The notes: generated by a model not told the origin, from the letters alone. Counted from the first letter of the stretch, positions 42,626-52,867 are shown. The stretch is 64,000 bases of DNA from Cytophagales bacterium (GCA_028279065.1 JANQSY010000055.1:1-64000); one strand, 5' to 3'. Translations and numbers: made by a program.

Positions 42626-43279
42626 TCAGCCCAGGCGGGCTTTCATGACCTCATCCCTCAGCAGGGGACAGATCCTGTAACGTTCATCCGCAGTCTCTGC
42701 GAAAATGCTGGTCAATAGATTAAAAATAGACTCCACCCCGGCTTTTTCTACCAACTCAAAGGGACCTATGGGGTAATTGGTTCCCAGTTTCATCGCGGTG
42801 TCAATATCTTCCTTTTCCGCTGTGCCCTCCATGACAGTAAAATAGGCCTCGTTGATGATCATGGATAGGACTCTTCCGGTAACCAGCCCTACCCTATCCA
42901 AAACGTGCATGACTTCAAAACCAGCTTTTTCAAAGACAGCAACCAGATCATTTTTGGATTCCATGAAGGGGATGCCAAGCTCTATTTCTTTTCTTGAAAG
43001 GAATCCACCCATACCGAGGAAACTAAATGCCTTTTTATTGGAGATAGAGAGCTCATTCAATTGACTAAGGGCAGACCCATAAATGGAATTAAGTCCCAAA
43101 AAGCCATCAAATGATCTGAGATCATCACTGAGGCCGGGGCTGGACGGATGGAGGCAGCACAAAACCATATCCTGACCCTTAATGTCAGAGGATTGAATTG
43201 AAACCACTTCTGCACCCAGATCCGGTACTCCTCCCAATTCTTCGGCAACTTTTTTCGACCCTAATACCCCGATTTTCAT
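42626..43279 (-). CDS. 3-Hydroxyacyl-CoA dehydrogenase-like protein with degenerate NAD site
   Basis: The 217-residue protein keeps the C-terminal helical domain of HAD enzymes (IINEAYFTVMEGTAEKEDIDTAMKLG and NYPIGPFELVEKAG) but is shorter than usual, and its Rossmann start GVLGSKKVAEELGG lacks the GxGxxG motif. The catalytic His-containing motif (HFFNP) is missing. It is probably inactive as a dehydrogenase or changed in function. It is divergent from ridA with a 28-base gap. Confidence 0.65.
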   Translation of the reverse strand: MKIGVLGSKKVAEELGGVPDLGAEVVSIQSSDIKGQDMVLCCLHPSSPGLSDDLRSFDGFLGLNSIYGSALSQLNELSISNKKAFSFLGMGGFLSRKEIELGIPFMESKNDLVAVFEKAGFEVMHVLDRVGLVTGRVLSMIINEAYFTVMEGTAEKEDIDTAMKLGTNYPIGPFELVEKAGVESIFNLLTSIFAETADERYRICPLLRDEVMKARLG

Positions 43280-43307
43280 TAAACCTTATTTTCGAGAAAA
43301 AATTAAG

Positions 43308-43688
43308 ATGAGCAAAAATATTGTTTTCAGCCAGAATGCACCCGAACCCATAGGACCTTATAGCCAGGCGGTGGAATCAGGGGGATTGCTATTCATTTCA
43401 GGTCAGATCGCAATAGATCCTGCAAATGGAGAAATGAAAATGGAGAATATCCAAGACGAGACAAGGCAGGTGATGGAAAATTTGGGTGCAATACTGGATC
43501 AAGCGGGTTACGGATATGAAAACATCTTGAAATGCAGCATTTTCCTTTCCGACATGAACCTGTTCGCTTCTGTGAATGAGATCTATGGGGAATACTTTCA
43601 GCAGGACCCACCAGCAAGAGAGACCGTTGCTGTCGCTGGCCTTCCCAAAGGAGTGAATGTGGAAATATCCTGCATTGCCTCCAAATAA
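43308..43688 (+). CDS. ridA: RidA family reactive-intermediate deaminase
   Basis: The 126-residue protein hydrolyses 2-aminoacrylate and related enamine/imine intermediates. The binding Arg is in PARETVAVAGLPKG, and the N-terminal PIGPYSQAV motif is present. Length is typical. gltX follows after 36 bases. Confidence 0.92.
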   Translation: MSKNIVFSQNAPEPIGPYSQAVESGGLLFISGQIAIDPANGEMKMENIQDETRQVMENLGAILDQAGYGYENILKCSIFLSDMNLFASVNEIYGEYFQQDPPARETVAVAGLPKGVNVEISCIASK

Positions 43689-43724
43689 TTCCCTTTCTGA
43701 ATTCCCCTTGATTAATTTTGCCGG

Positions 43725-45266
43725 ATGGCAGATTTGAAGGAAGAAATAAGGGTAAGATTCGCCCCGAGCCCCACCGGTCCCCTGCACATTGGTGGAGTAA
43801 GGACTGCTCTGTTCAATTATCTTTTTGCAAGGGCAAACGGCGGTAAAATGGTTCTCCGCATTGAGGATACTGACCAGACCAGATTTGTTCCCGGAGCGGA
43901 GGACTACATCAAGGAATCTCTTGACTGGTGCGGGATCAACATCGATGAGGGACCGGACAATCCAGGCGAGTTTGCCCCTTACAGGCAATCGGAAAGAAAG
44001 GATACCTACCGGCAATATGCTGACCAGATGTTGGAATCTGGGAATGCATATTATGCCTTTGATACCCCAGAGGAATTAGATGCAATGAGGGAGCGTTTAA
44101 AGGCCGCCAGGATTCCCAATCCGCAATACAACAGCGTCACCAGGGAAACAATGAGGAATTCATTGACCCTTCCGGAGGATGAGGTGAAGCAACTTTTAGA
44201 CTCGGGCGAACCTTACGTGATCAGGATAAAGATCCCAAGAAAGGAAGAGGTCCGGATCGAAGACATGGTTCGGGGATGGGTAATGGTCCAATCAGAAACC
44301 TTGGACGATAAGATACTCCTCAAATCCGATGGAATGCCCACATACCATCTGGCCAATGTAGTGGATGATCATATGATGAAAATAACCCATGTGATAAGAG
44401 GAGAAGAATGGCTGCCCTCCGCCCCGTTGCACTTCCTGATCTATAAATTTTTAGGTTGGGAAGCGCCTAGGTTTGCACATCTACCATTGATATTGAAACC
44501 CGATGGGAATGGAAAACTCAGCAAACGGGATGGGGACAAGCTAGGATTTCCAGTATTTCCAATCGATTGGACAGACGCAAAAAGTGGGGAGTTTAGCTCA
44601 GGATTCAGAGAAAAGGGGTTTTTTCCAGAAGCGGTGGTCAATTTCCTGGCTTTGCTGGGCTGGAGTCCTGGAAATAACGAGGAGATCTTTTCAATGCAGG
44701 ACCTGATCAACAAATTCACAATTGAAAGGGTCGGAAAAGCCGGAACCAAGTTCGACTTTGACAAGGCAAAATGGTTCAACCAGCATTACCTGAGAGAGCA
44801 AGATGATACAGCGCTTTTAGAATATCTTAAGGCTGATCTGAACAATGAAGGCCTTAGGTACGATGAAGGATCTCTTGGAAAGATCGTGGATCTCCTAAAA
44901 GAAAGAGCTGTATTTCCGAGCGATTTTCTTGATCAGGGAAGGTTCTTCTTTGAAAGACCCAAGGCATATGACGAGAAGGTCATCAGGAAAAAATGGAATG
45001 AAAAAAATGCATCTATTCTTTCTTCATTCCTTCAATCCCTGGATAAACTTGATCCTTGGAATGCAGAATCGATCAAAGCAGGGCTTGAAAGATCTGCGGA
45101 AGCTGAAGGTTCGGGAGTCGGAGCGATTATGCAATTGCTAAGGGTTTGCATAACAGGTCAACCTGCTGGTGCAGATCTTATGATCACATTGGATATACTG
45201 GGAGTTGATGAGGTAAAAGAAAGGCTAACAAATGCCCTGGAAAACCTTAAGGTTATGGAACTTTAA
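43725..45266 (+). CDS. gltX: Glutamyl-tRNA synthetase
   Basis: The 513-residue class I synthetase charges tRNA-Glu. HIGH motif is PSPTGPLHIGG (about 12-22) and the KMSKS-like motif is KLSKRDG (about 264-270). The C-terminal anticodon-binding helical domain is complete. A GlnRS or Gln-tRNA amidotransferase context is not visible in the window. Confidence 0.95.
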   Translation: MADLKEEIRVRFAPSPTGPLHIGGVRTALFNYLFARANGGKMVLRIEDTDQTRFVPGAEDYIKESLDWCGINIDEGPDNPGEFAPYRQSERKDTYRQYADQMLESGNAYYAFDTPEELDAMRERLKAARIPNPQYNSVTRETMRNSLTLPEDEVKQLLDSGEPYVIRIKIPRKEEVRIEDMVRGWVMVQSETLDDKILLKSDGMPTYHLANVVDDHMMKITHVIRGEEWLPSAPLHFLIYKFLGWEAPRFAHLPLILKPDGNGKLSKRDGDKLGFPVFPIDWTDAKSGEFSSGFREKGFFPEAVVNFLALLGWSPGNNEEIFSMQDLINKFTIERVGKAGTKFDFDKAKWFNQHYLREQDDTALLEYLKADLNNEGLRYDEGSLGKIVDLLKERAVFPSDFLDQGRFFFERPKAYDEKVIRKKWNEKNASILSSFLQSLDKLDPWNAESIKAGLERSAEAEGSGVGAIMQLLRVCITGQPAGADLMITLDILGVDEVKERLTNALENLKVMEL

Positions 45267-45288
45267 AGAAATTATTCGTTATCTGGTT

Positions 45289-45480
45289 ATGGGAAAGAAA
45301 AAGAAAGAGGACAAAAAAAAGGAGCCGAGGGTTCATAAGGACCTTGAAGGCTTTGAGTTCGAGATCAATTCCTTTGGAGAGATCACAAGCAATAAGACGG
45401 TTGAGGACATCAACAAATTCCTCAATAAAAATGTGAAGGACAAGAAGCTGAAAGACAGGAAAGATCTTGACAAGGATTAA
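45289..45480 (+). CDS. Small lysine-rich protein
   Basis: The 63-residue protein has a basic start (GKKKKEDKKKEP), then a hydrophobic middle (LEGFEFEINSFGEITSN) and a basic end. It is a conserved small protein seen near gltX in Bacteroidota, without known function; binding to nucleic acid is a guess. Starts 22 bases after gltX, and its end overlaps the DUF1684 gene by 14 bases. Confidence 0.55.
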   Translation: MGKKKKEDKKKEPRVHKDLEGFEFEINSFGEITSNKTVEDINKFLNKNVKDKKLKDRKDLDKD

Positions 45481-46414
45481 AAACTATAATCCAATTCATT
45501 TGGTGGGAAGATGGGCATTCAATATTGTGATCCTTATTGGGATACAATTCTCCATGGTCTCATGTAGTTCTGAAAATGACCAGGGTCAGGATCTTTCTTC
45601 CTATGAATCCGAATTGGAGGATTGGCAGGACTACAGGTACAAAAGATTGAAATCGGAAACCGGCTGGGTGAATCTTGCAGGTCTGTTTTGGTTGGATTCC
45701 AATTGGCGGACAATGGGCTATGGTGAAAGTTCGGATTTCAAATTGCAATATGGAAAAGGGCCTGAGACCATACTCATTGCCAGGGTAATTAATGATTCCA
45801 CCATCGATTATATGATCCCTGATGGCCTCCATGTCTATCTTGATTCCGCCCTCGTCTCTGGGGGTGAGATCATTTCAAATGACCACCACCTCTTTTCCTT
45901 TGAAAAGCTAAGATGGTTCTTCATTGAAAGGGATGGATTCCATGCCATCCGTCTGAGGGATCTTGATCACCCTAAGCTCGATGATCTACCAAAACTTAAA
46001 TACTATCCGGCAAATTTGGCCTGGAGGAAGGAAGCGAGTTTCAAGCCTTATAACCCCAGGCAGCAGATAGAGGTGCCCAACGTGCTTGGGAGGACGACCA
46101 AAATGGGAGTAATAGGGGAACTTAGCTTCGAACATGAAGGTAAAACCAGCATCTTGAAGCTCTTTGACAGCAGCCCTGGAAGGGGCTTCCTGATCTTTGC
46201 TGACAAGACTAACGGTGACGAAACTTACGGTGGCGGAAGATACCTTTATCTGGATGTCCCAAAAAATGGCCCAGGAAAGGTGATTCTTGACTTCAACAAG
46301 GCATACAGCCCACCTTGTGAATTCACCGATTATGCGACTTGCGCCTTCCCTCCCTCCGAGAACGTCCTTCCATTTCCAGTTGAAGCAGGCGAAAAATCAA
46401 CCTTTAAGCATTAG
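45467..46414 (+). CDS. DUF1684 domain lipoprotein
   Basis: The 315-residue lipoprotein (MVSC, Cys33 area) belongs to DUF1684: WQDYRYKRLKSETGWVNLAGLFWL near residue 50, FLIFADKTNGDETYGGGRYLY and the ending YSPPCEFTDYATCAFPP with paired Cys. The family occurs in many phyla and has no established activity. The start is TTG; the signal peptide begins about 13 residues in. Convergent with the AI-2E gene, overlapping by 11 bases. Confidence 0.8.
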   Translation: MTRIKNYNPIHLVGRWAFNIVILIGIQFSMVSCSSENDQGQDLSSYESELEDWQDYRYKRLKSETGWVNLAGLFWLDSNWRTMGYGESSDFKLQYGKGPETILIARVINDSTIDYMIPDGLHVYLDSALVSGGEIISNDHHLFSFEKLRWFFIERDGFHAIRLRDLDHPKLDDLPKLKYYPANLAWRKEASFKPYNPRQQIEVPNVLGRTTKMGVIGELSFEHEGKTSILKLFDSSPGRGFLIFADKTNGDETYGGGRYLYLDVPKNGPGKVILDFNKAYSPPCEFTDYATCAFPPSENVLPFPVEAGEKSTFKH

Positions 46415-47528
46415 AGGGCTTTTGTTCAGGCGTGGTATCCGGCAATTCATGATACTGGCCCATCAATCGAACAAGCCATTGTGTCCCAGGAACCTGGCTT
46501 AAGATCACCCTTGCCAGAACCAGCATAGGAACGGAAAGCAACATTCCGACAACGCCCCACAAGAACCCGAAGAATACCAGACCAAGAATTACAGTCAAAA
46601 AGTTAATACCAAGATTTTGACCCTGGAACCTCGGCTCAATTATGTTCCCAACAGTGAACTGAATTGAAATAAGCAGAACTAGCATTACAGAATAGCTGAT
46701 CCCACTTTGGATGTAAAACAATCCAAGCAGTGCGGGGGGGACAGTAGCAATGATCGACCCTATAGTTGGGATGAAATTCAAAGCCATTGCTATGAACCCG
46801 ATAAGAATAGAGAATTTCAATCCAAAGAAATAGGCCACCAATCCATAACCTATTCCAGTTGCAAAGCTTGCAATGAATTTGATCTTCATATAGGTGAAAA
46901 GGGAATGGTGTATCTCATTGAATGCGCCTAACAACACCTGACTTCTGCTTCCGTCATTATTGGAGGCGGTCCCATATTCCAGATAGTCAAAGTACTTTTC
47001 AATATTCGTCATTCCGGCAAGGATGGCGAATAAGTAGATCATCATGATAGTGAAATCGGCGGTGAAATTTGTCATTCGAAGAGCAAAGCCCGTGGTGGAT
47101 TTGAACAACATTCCCAATGCATCTTCACCCACCATTCGCTCGATGATCTGAGCCTTTTCAATGTCCATATTCAGAACCCCGGAAATACTGGATATGATCC
47201 TGTCCAAATGGGAATTGATTCCCGTTTCTATAGTAGCATAATCCTTTACCAGGGCAGTCCCACTGCTTGAAATAAGGAAAATGATCATAAAGACCGCAGC
47301 AAATAAAAGCAGCGCTGAAGTGATGATCGAAAGGACTTTTGGTACGCCTTTTTTTATCAGCCATTGCATCAAAGGCATTAACAGAAGAGCAAAGAATAGG
47401 GCAAGAACAAGGGGAATAAGTAGCTTTTTCAATAGCCACATCAGGTAAATGATGACGAAGGCAAAAAAATACATCATGATCCTCCTGATTGCCTTTAAAT
47501 GACTTTCAATATTGGATTCAGGGCTCAT
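46404..47528 (-). CDS. AI-2E family transporter
   Basis: The 374-residue membrane protein has about eight helices and the family ending (GQNLGINFLTVILGLVFFGFLWGVVGMLLSVP). Members include TqsA-like and Na+/H+ or small-molecule permeases; substrate is unknown. ATG at 47528 is used. The upstream TTG two codons earlier is possible. Confidence 0.82.
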   Translation of the reverse strand: MSPESNIESHLKAIRRIMMYFFAFVIIYLMWLLKKLLIPLVLALFFALLLMPLMQWLIKKGVPKVLSIITSALLLFAAVFMIIFLISSSGTALVKDYATIETGINSHLDRIISSISGVLNMDIEKAQIIERMVGEDALGMLFKSTTGFALRMTNFTADFTIMMIYLFAILAGMTNIEKYFDYLEYGTASNNDGSRSQVLLGAFNEIHHSLFTYMKIKFIASFATGIGYGLVAYFFGLKFSILIGFIAMALNFIPTIGSIIATVPPALLGLFYIQSGISYSVMLVLLISIQFTVGNIIEPRFQGQNLGINFLTVILGLVFFGFLWGVVGMLLSVPMLVLARVILSQVPGTQWLVRLMGQYHELPDTTPEQKPSNA

Positions 47529-47580
47529 AGGCAATGAAAAGCAAATTCTTAACTAATATTAATACCAAAATTCCAATGTC

Positions 47581-48552
47581 ATGGAGACAAGAAGAAGATT
47601 TTTGAAAAGTGTTGGACTAGGCAGCTTGGCCTCAATGGCTATTCCGGGGATCTCAAATTCTGCCTCTCCGCCCTCCCAAGTAAAGTTTGTTTCCACTTGG
47701 TCCCATGGAAGGGTAGCTAATAAAGTAGCCTTAAAAGCCTATAAAGATTCTTCTGATATTCTCTCTGCAGTGGAAAACGGGGTGAGGGTAATTGAATCAG
47801 AGGCAGATGGTAGGTCAGTAGGTCTTGGAGGCTTGCCAGACAGATCCGGCAGGGTAACCCTGGATGCATCTATCATGAGGGGAAACGGAGCATGCGGGGC
47901 AGTGGGAGCCCTTTACAATATTGAACATCCGATCTCGGTGGCAAGGAAGATCATGGAAGACAGTCCACATGTTATGTTGGTTGGTGATGGAGCAAGGCAG
48001 TATGCTCTCCAAAATGGATTCCCCGATAAGGAGCTGTTAACCGATGAGACCCGAAGAGATTATGAGAATTGGAAAGCAAAAGAAAAACCGGACCTGCCCC
48101 CGGTAAACCATGAAAACCATGATACGATAGGCCTGCTGGGGATAGATCCTCAAGGGAAAATGGCCGGGGCATGCACCACCTCAGGGTGGGCTTATAAAAT
48201 CCCAGGCAGGTTGGGAGACTCGCCTATTATTGGTTCGGGCCTATTTGTCGATGATGAGGTAGGCGCGGCATCAGCCACTGGCTTGGGTGAGACCATTATT
48301 CAGGTTTCAGGCAGCCATCTGGTAGTCGAACTTATGAGAGGGGGCAAATCACCCAAGGAGGCGTGCAGGGAGGCAGCAAGGAGGATAACCAAGAAATTCA
48401 GTAAATGGAAATCAGGGGATGTTCAAGCTGCTTTCATAGCGATGCGAAATGATGGAGAGGTCGGGGCTTTTGCGATCAAAAAAGGATTTCAATATGCTGT
48501 CCAGGAAGGAGAAAAAACAGACTTGATGGACGCGGACTACCTAACCAGGTAA
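47581..48552 (+). CDS. N4-(beta-N-acetylglucosaminyl)-L-asparaginase (Ntn hydrolase)
   Basis: The 323-residue precursor has a twin-arginine signal (TRRRFLKSVG, residues 3-12) and is probably exported folded. Autoproteolysis is expected at Asp181-Thr182 (NHDTIGLLGID), freeing the Thr nucleophile, as in glycosylasparaginases. GIGEGE-type substrate region is not seen in standard form, but SGLFVDDEVGAASATGLGE is. It hydrolyses the GlcNAc-Asn bond of glycoprotein-derived substrates. Its end overlaps the antiporter gene by 16 bases. Confidence 0.9.
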   Translation: METRRRFLKSVGLGSLASMAIPGISNSASPPSQVKFVSTWSHGRVANKVALKAYKDSSDILSAVENGVRVIESEADGRSVGLGGLPDRSGRVTLDASIMRGNGACGAVGALYNIEHPISVARKIMEDSPHVMLVGDGARQYALQNGFPDKELLTDETRRDYENWKAKEKPDLPPVNHENHDTIGLLGIDPQGKMAGACTTSGWAYKIPGRLGDSPIIGSGLFVDDEVGAASATGLGETIIQVSGSHLVVELMRGGKSPKEACREAARRITKKFSKWKSGDVQAAFIAMRNDGEVGAFAIKKGFQYAVQEGEKTDLMDADYLTR

Positions 48553-50330
48553 AAAAGGCGATCCCCCTTTTCCACTTTTTTTAGGGCCCCGGTAACAGGC
48601 CATACCTTCTTCTCCTCGTTCAAAAGGAATAAGGGCACTCGGGAATACTCTTTGTCCTCCAGGAGCATCTTAAAATGGTCCTTGCTGTCAATCTTAATTT
48701 CTCTTATCTCCTCGTTCTTTCGACACAGGTCCACCAATGAATAGAAATCCACAACCCCGTTGAAGAGCAGGTTTTCAGGAAGCTCTTCTTCTGCAAGGCT
48801 GCTTTCCAACCGGGACCTAACCCTGAAGGTCTTGTTTTCACCAAATTCCTCTTCAAGGGTGTTGGAAGCGTGAAGGTTGACCTCAGTATTTGGGGTTATG
48901 GCCCAAAGCTGCCCGAATTTTCCAAAATCCAGTTCATCCAAACCGAATTCACTAAGGATATTCGGATAATAAACCGGCAAGCCCATTTTGGTTGCTTCTT
49001 CGAGGCTCTTTTTGTTGATATCTGATAGGATCACACTCACCCCAAGGGATTGGATTAGTTTGGCCATCATACGGGTGGCTTCATTGGCCCCAAGGAACAG
49101 GATCCCGTAAGCCTTTGGATGATGGACCCCTAATTTCATTGCCAGACTCCTTGCGCTAAATCCCTGAAGGATTACGGTTCCAAGGATTATAAGGAAGGTC
49201 AATGGAAGGATTTTCGGAATGATCTCCGGATCGAAATAGCTAAGGCCGAGTGTTTCCAACCTTAGTGCAAATACTGAAGCCACACCGGCTGAAATGATAC
49301 CCCTGGGTCCTATCCAGGATATGAAAATCTTTTCATTGGTACTCAACTGCTTACCGGCAGATAAAAAGACACCAAGAGGCCGAATGACGAAAATTACAGC
49401 AGCCAATACCAGCAGGCTTTCCCAACCCAATGCTTCTATATCCGATGCATCTATCCTGGATGAAAGGATGATAAAAAGAATACTGATCAAAATGGTGACA
49501 ATATCTGCTTTGAAGGATAAGATATCCTCAAGATCACGGATCTTTTTATTCGCCATCACAATGCCCATCACGGTTACAGCGAGAAGGCCTGACTCGCTTT
49601 GCATTTGGTCGGCCAGGGTAAACCCAAGGATCACTATGGAAAGGATAACCACATTCTTCAGGTAATTGGGTATATAGTTCTTTTTGATCAGAGCAGTTAC
49701 AAGCTCCGCAAAGGAATATCCAACCAGCAATCCCGAAAGGATCTTCAATCCAAAATCCCCAAAGATCATCAGATAGGTTTCCTGCCCTGCCAAGGCAACG
49801 ATATATTCAAAGACCAGGATGGCGGTAATGGCACCTATGGGATCAATGAGTATCCCTTCCCATTTCAAGATGGTCGCGACATTGGAATTGGCCCTAACAT
49901 TTCTGAGTATAGGTCCGATTACGGTAGGCCCGGTAACCATTATGATCGAGCCAAACAGGATCCCAAGTTTCCAGGAAAACCCTGAGAAAAAAACCGCTGC
50001 ACAGGCTCCTCCCAAAATGGTGATCAAACCCCCTATGACGATCAGGTTGCGGATGACCCTTGTGAGGTTCTTGACCTCAGTGAACTTTAGGGTAAGGCCT
50101 CCTTCAAAAAGAATGAGTCCTACGGAAAGCGAGATGAAGTCAAAAATGTAGTCCCCTTGAAAAAGGGCATCTCCATCAATAAACTTTTCATGGGTAGGAG
50201 AAAGAAATTCCCAAATAGGACCAGCTACCAGGCCTGTAAGGATCAAGGGTACGATAGAGGGGATCTTCGCCCTCCACGCAAACCACTGGGAAAAAATGCC
50301 CAGGACAAGTATAGCAGCCAGTTCTATCAC
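48537..50330 (-). CDS. Cation:proton antiporter (CPA1, NhaP type) with RCK-like tail
   Basis: The 597-residue protein has about 12 membrane helices (to about 400), including KADIVTILISILFIILSSRID and GPRGIISAGVASVFAL (family-specific), then a cytoplasmic TrkA-N/RCK-like domain from about 410 (KAYGILFLGANEATRMMAKL, SDINKKSLEEA). It exchanges Na+ or K+ for H+. The tail may bind nucleotide. TonB receptor gene stop lies 59 bases upstream. Confidence 0.88.
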   Translation of the reverse strand: MIELAAILVLGIFSQWFAWRAKIPSIVPLILTGLVAGPIWEFLSPTHEKFIDGDALFQGDYIFDFISLSVGLILFEGGLTLKFTEVKNLTRVIRNLIVIGGLITILGGACAAVFFSGFSWKLGILFGSIIMVTGPTVIGPILRNVRANSNVATILKWEGILIDPIGAITAILVFEYIVALAGQETYLMIFGDFGLKILSGLLVGYSFAELVTALIKKNYIPNYLKNVVILSIVILGFTLADQMQSESGLLAVTVMGIVMANKKIRDLEDILSFKADIVTILISILFIILSSRIDASDIEALGWESLLVLAAVIFVIRPLGVFLSAGKQLSTNEKIFISWIGPRGIISAGVASVFALRLETLGLSYFDPEIIPKILPLTFLIILGTVILQGFSARSLAMKLGVHHPKAYGILFLGANEATRMMAKLIQSLGVSVILSDINKKSLEEATKMGLPVYYPNILSEFGLDELDFGKFGQLWAITPNTEVNLHASNTLEEEFGENKTFRVRSRLESSLAEEELPENLLFNGVVDFYSLVDLCRKNEEIREIKIDSKDHFKMLLEDKEYSRVPLFLLNEEKKVWPVTGALKKVEKGDRLFYLVR

Positions 50331-50389
50331 GACTATCCAAAATATGGAGAATTGATGATATCAGCCCTACCGACTGGATTAAGCAGGGA

Positions 50390-52765
50390 TCAGAACTTGG
50401 CTCTTACCCCAAACAAGAAATTCCTGCCAGCCTGGGGGAAATAAAAAGGAGTTGTGCCCCACACATAACCATTTGAAACATATTCTGTATCAAAAATATT
50501 GTTGACCAGGACTGTGAATCCCAACTCTTCAATCCCTTTCGGGTAGATAATCCACCGAATCCTAAGGTCATTGATGAAATAAGGGTCCAAGGCCAGCCTT
50601 GAGTTATTGGTATTTGTCAATTGCTGCTCGCCTACATATTTTGATAACAGGCTTAACTCTAACCCCTTTATCGGAAGGTAGGAAAAGTCACTTGCAGCAA
50701 TTACCTGAGGAGAAAATGCTATTGGGGTAGTTTCAGTTACCAAATCGCCTGAGGGTGTTTGATAATTATAATCAATATTCTGATTTGAACTAAAAGTGAA
50801 ATTTGGGACCCAACGGAATTTTGGGTGAAAATTAAACTGGCCTACCAGTTCAATTCCAGCCCTATAGCTCTGCCCTACATTTTCACGAATTGGAGCTCCA
50901 ACATCATTCAATTCTCCTGAAAGCACCAATTGGTTTTGATAATACATGAAGTATCCCACCACTTCATAAGCAGCATTGACGCCTCTCCTTCGATAACCCA
51001 ATTCAAAGTCGTAGAGGGTTTCAGCCTTGGGTTTTTCCTGATCAAGATTATCCAAATAGTCGCTGCGGTTGGGTTCCCTATTCCCTACTGCAACCGAAAA
51101 GAAAATGTCAGCGAACTGGTTCAGATTATATGTAAGCCCAAGTTTAGGATTGAAAAAATGGAATTCATCTTCTATGTCAAGGTCAATATTCCCTTCGTCG
51201 ATCCCTGAGATCTTATATCTGACCCCTCGATACTGAAGGTCTGCAAACAGAGACAACTTAGGCAAGACCGAATAGGTCCATTTGCCATAAGCGGTAAGAT
51301 CTGATTTGTTGCCTGTATTTTCATAATACTTATGTCTTATCTCTGAGTTGGAAGCATACCTCGCCCAAATGACTTCCCCAAAATGGTCACCATCGTATTG
51401 GCTTCCAGCTATGCCAAAGACCAGGTTACTTCTTCCCTTGACCTTTTCAATATTGGCAGTAAATCCATAAAAATCATTGTCAAGCCATTTCCTCCTGATA
51501 AGATCAGAATTGGTAATGGTATCTGTTCCGATGATTACCGGTTGGATATTATAGAAGGAAAGATCTGTTTCTCCCCAGGCATTGGCATCCTGATATTCCT
51601 CGAAAAATCCCCGGCCATAGGTATAATGTAAGGCTGCATTTCCCTTCCATCCATTGCCCAGGTCCTGGCTGAAATGTAGTTGAAAGTGGTCTTGGGAATA
51701 ATCATCTACCTGATTGTCATAGTAGAACCGAGTACTTCCGTCTGGATTAGTCACAAGACCAGCATTGTTCTGGGTCCGGTTTGTGGCAAGGGTTGCCGAG
51801 TCGATCCCATACCAACTCTGATAGGTTTTTTCACGACCTCCGAATGCCAGGAATTTTATCAAAGTTTTCTTGCCAACATAGGCAGCTGACCCATAATAGG
51901 ACCTTAGCTCGGAGCTTGCTCTATCAACATACCCATCTGAATTTATGGATGAAAATCTTCCTTCAAATATCCACTTATCCTTGATCAGTCCCGACCCAGC
52001 CTGAGCTGAAAATTTGTTCGTATTAAATGAACCTACCGAACCCTCGATCTGCCCATATGCCTTCTCTCGAACATTTAGTGTTTGGAGATTAACAGTTCCT
52101 CCGAATGCTCCTGCTCCGTTTGTTGAAGTCCCCACTCCACGCTGGATCTGAAGGTTTTCGGTAGAGGCCGCCATGTCGGGAATGTCAACCCAGAAAACGT
52201 TCATTGATTCGGAATCGTTATAGGGAATTCCGTTGATGGTGACATTGATCCTGGTTTGGTCACTACCGCGGATCCTCATGCCGGTATATCCAACACCATT
52301 ACCGGCATCGGAGGTAGTAACCAGACTTGGGGTCCACTGAAGCAAATACGGAACATCCTGACCAAGATTGTTCTTTTCAAGATATTCTTTTGGAACTTCC
52401 TGATGGGTAATTGGGGTAATATCTGCAGCCCTTGTGGCTGTTACGATCACCTCATCGGTCCAAAGATTAGATGGCTCCAACAGGATCTCTAAATCTGTAT
52501 CCCCTGATAAAGAAATGGTGTCCGAATAGGGTTTGTAGCCAATAAAGCTTACCCTGATATCAACGCTTTCATTGGAGAGCCCCGAAAATCTAAACTCACC
52601 TTTTTCATTGGTACTGCTCGCCAAAAATGTATTATTCAGGATGACAGTAGCCCCAATAAGAGGTGTCCGGTTTTCGGAGTCAAGAACTTTTCCGGAAATA
52701 GAGTTTTGACCAAATAGCAGGCCATGGTGCAATAGGATCGCACCGATCAATATGATATTCTTCAT
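50390..52765 (-). CDS. TonB-dependent receptor, TPP-regulated (thiamine or precursor uptake)
   Basis: The 791-residue receptor has a signal peptide (1-19), a carboxypeptidase-like beta-sandwich (about 21-108: GKVLDSENRTPLIGATVILNN, TNEKGEFRFSGL), a plug domain (about 110-230) and a 22-strand barrel ending GRNFLFGVRAKF. A TPP riboswitch lies 20-102 bases before the start codon, so the protein is probably the thiamine (or hydroxymethylpyrimidine/thiazole) receptor of the OmrThi type. The ligand cannot be read from the receptor itself. Confidence 0.88.
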   Translation of the reverse strand: MKNIILIGAILLHHGLLFGQNSISGKVLDSENRTPLIGATVILNNTFLASSTNEKGEFRFSGLSNESVDIRVSFIGYKPYSDTISLSGDTDLEILLEPSNLWTDEVIVTATRAADITPITHQEVPKEYLEKNNLGQDVPYLLQWTPSLVTTSDAGNGVGYTGMRIRGSDQTRINVTINGIPYNDSESMNVFWVDIPDMAASTENLQIQRGVGTSTNGAGAFGGTVNLQTLNVREKAYGQIEGSVGSFNTNKFSAQAGSGLIKDKWIFEGRFSSINSDGYVDRASSELRSYYGSAAYVGKKTLIKFLAFGGREKTYQSWYGIDSATLATNRTQNNAGLVTNPDGSTRFYYDNQVDDYSQDHFQLHFSQDLGNGWKGNAALHYTYGRGFFEEYQDANAWGETDLSFYNIQPVIIGTDTITNSDLIRRKWLDNDFYGFTANIEKVKGRSNLVFGIAGSQYDGDHFGEVIWARYASNSEIRHKYYENTGNKSDLTAYGKWTYSVLPKLSLFADLQYRGVRYKISGIDEGNIDLDIEDEFHFFNPKLGLTYNLNQFADIFFSVAVGNREPNRSDYLDNLDQEKPKAETLYDFELGYRRRGVNAAYEVVGYFMYYQNQLVLSGELNDVGAPIRENVGQSYRAGIELVGQFNFHPKFRWVPNFTFSSNQNIDYNYQTPSGDLVTETTPIAFSPQVIAASDFSYLPIKGLELSLLSKYVGEQQLTNTNNSRLALDPYFINDLRIRWIIYPKGIEELGFTVLVNNIFDTEYVSNGYVWGTTPFYFPQAGRNFLFGVRAKF

Positions 52766-52784
52766 GGATTGAAATATTAAACTT

Positions 52785-52867
52785 CCGGAATCCCTACGGC
52801 TGCACTACCAGCTTCAGGTCATAAGGGTTTGATCTCAGCCCGTTATATTAAGGCACCCCAACTCCGG
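52785..52867 (-). ncRNA. TPP (THI-box) riboswitch
   Basis: Minus-strand RNA with conserved THI words in order: GGGGTGCC, GGCTGAGATCAAACCC, ACCTGAAGCTGGTAGTGC and GCCGTAGGGA. The closing stem P1 pairs CCGGAGT (52867-52861) with ATTCCGG (52791-52785). No terminator lies between it and the ATG 20 bases on, so control of translation is likelier than of transcription. It binds thiamine pyrophosphate and should shut off the receptor when thiamine is plentiful. Confidence 0.92.
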
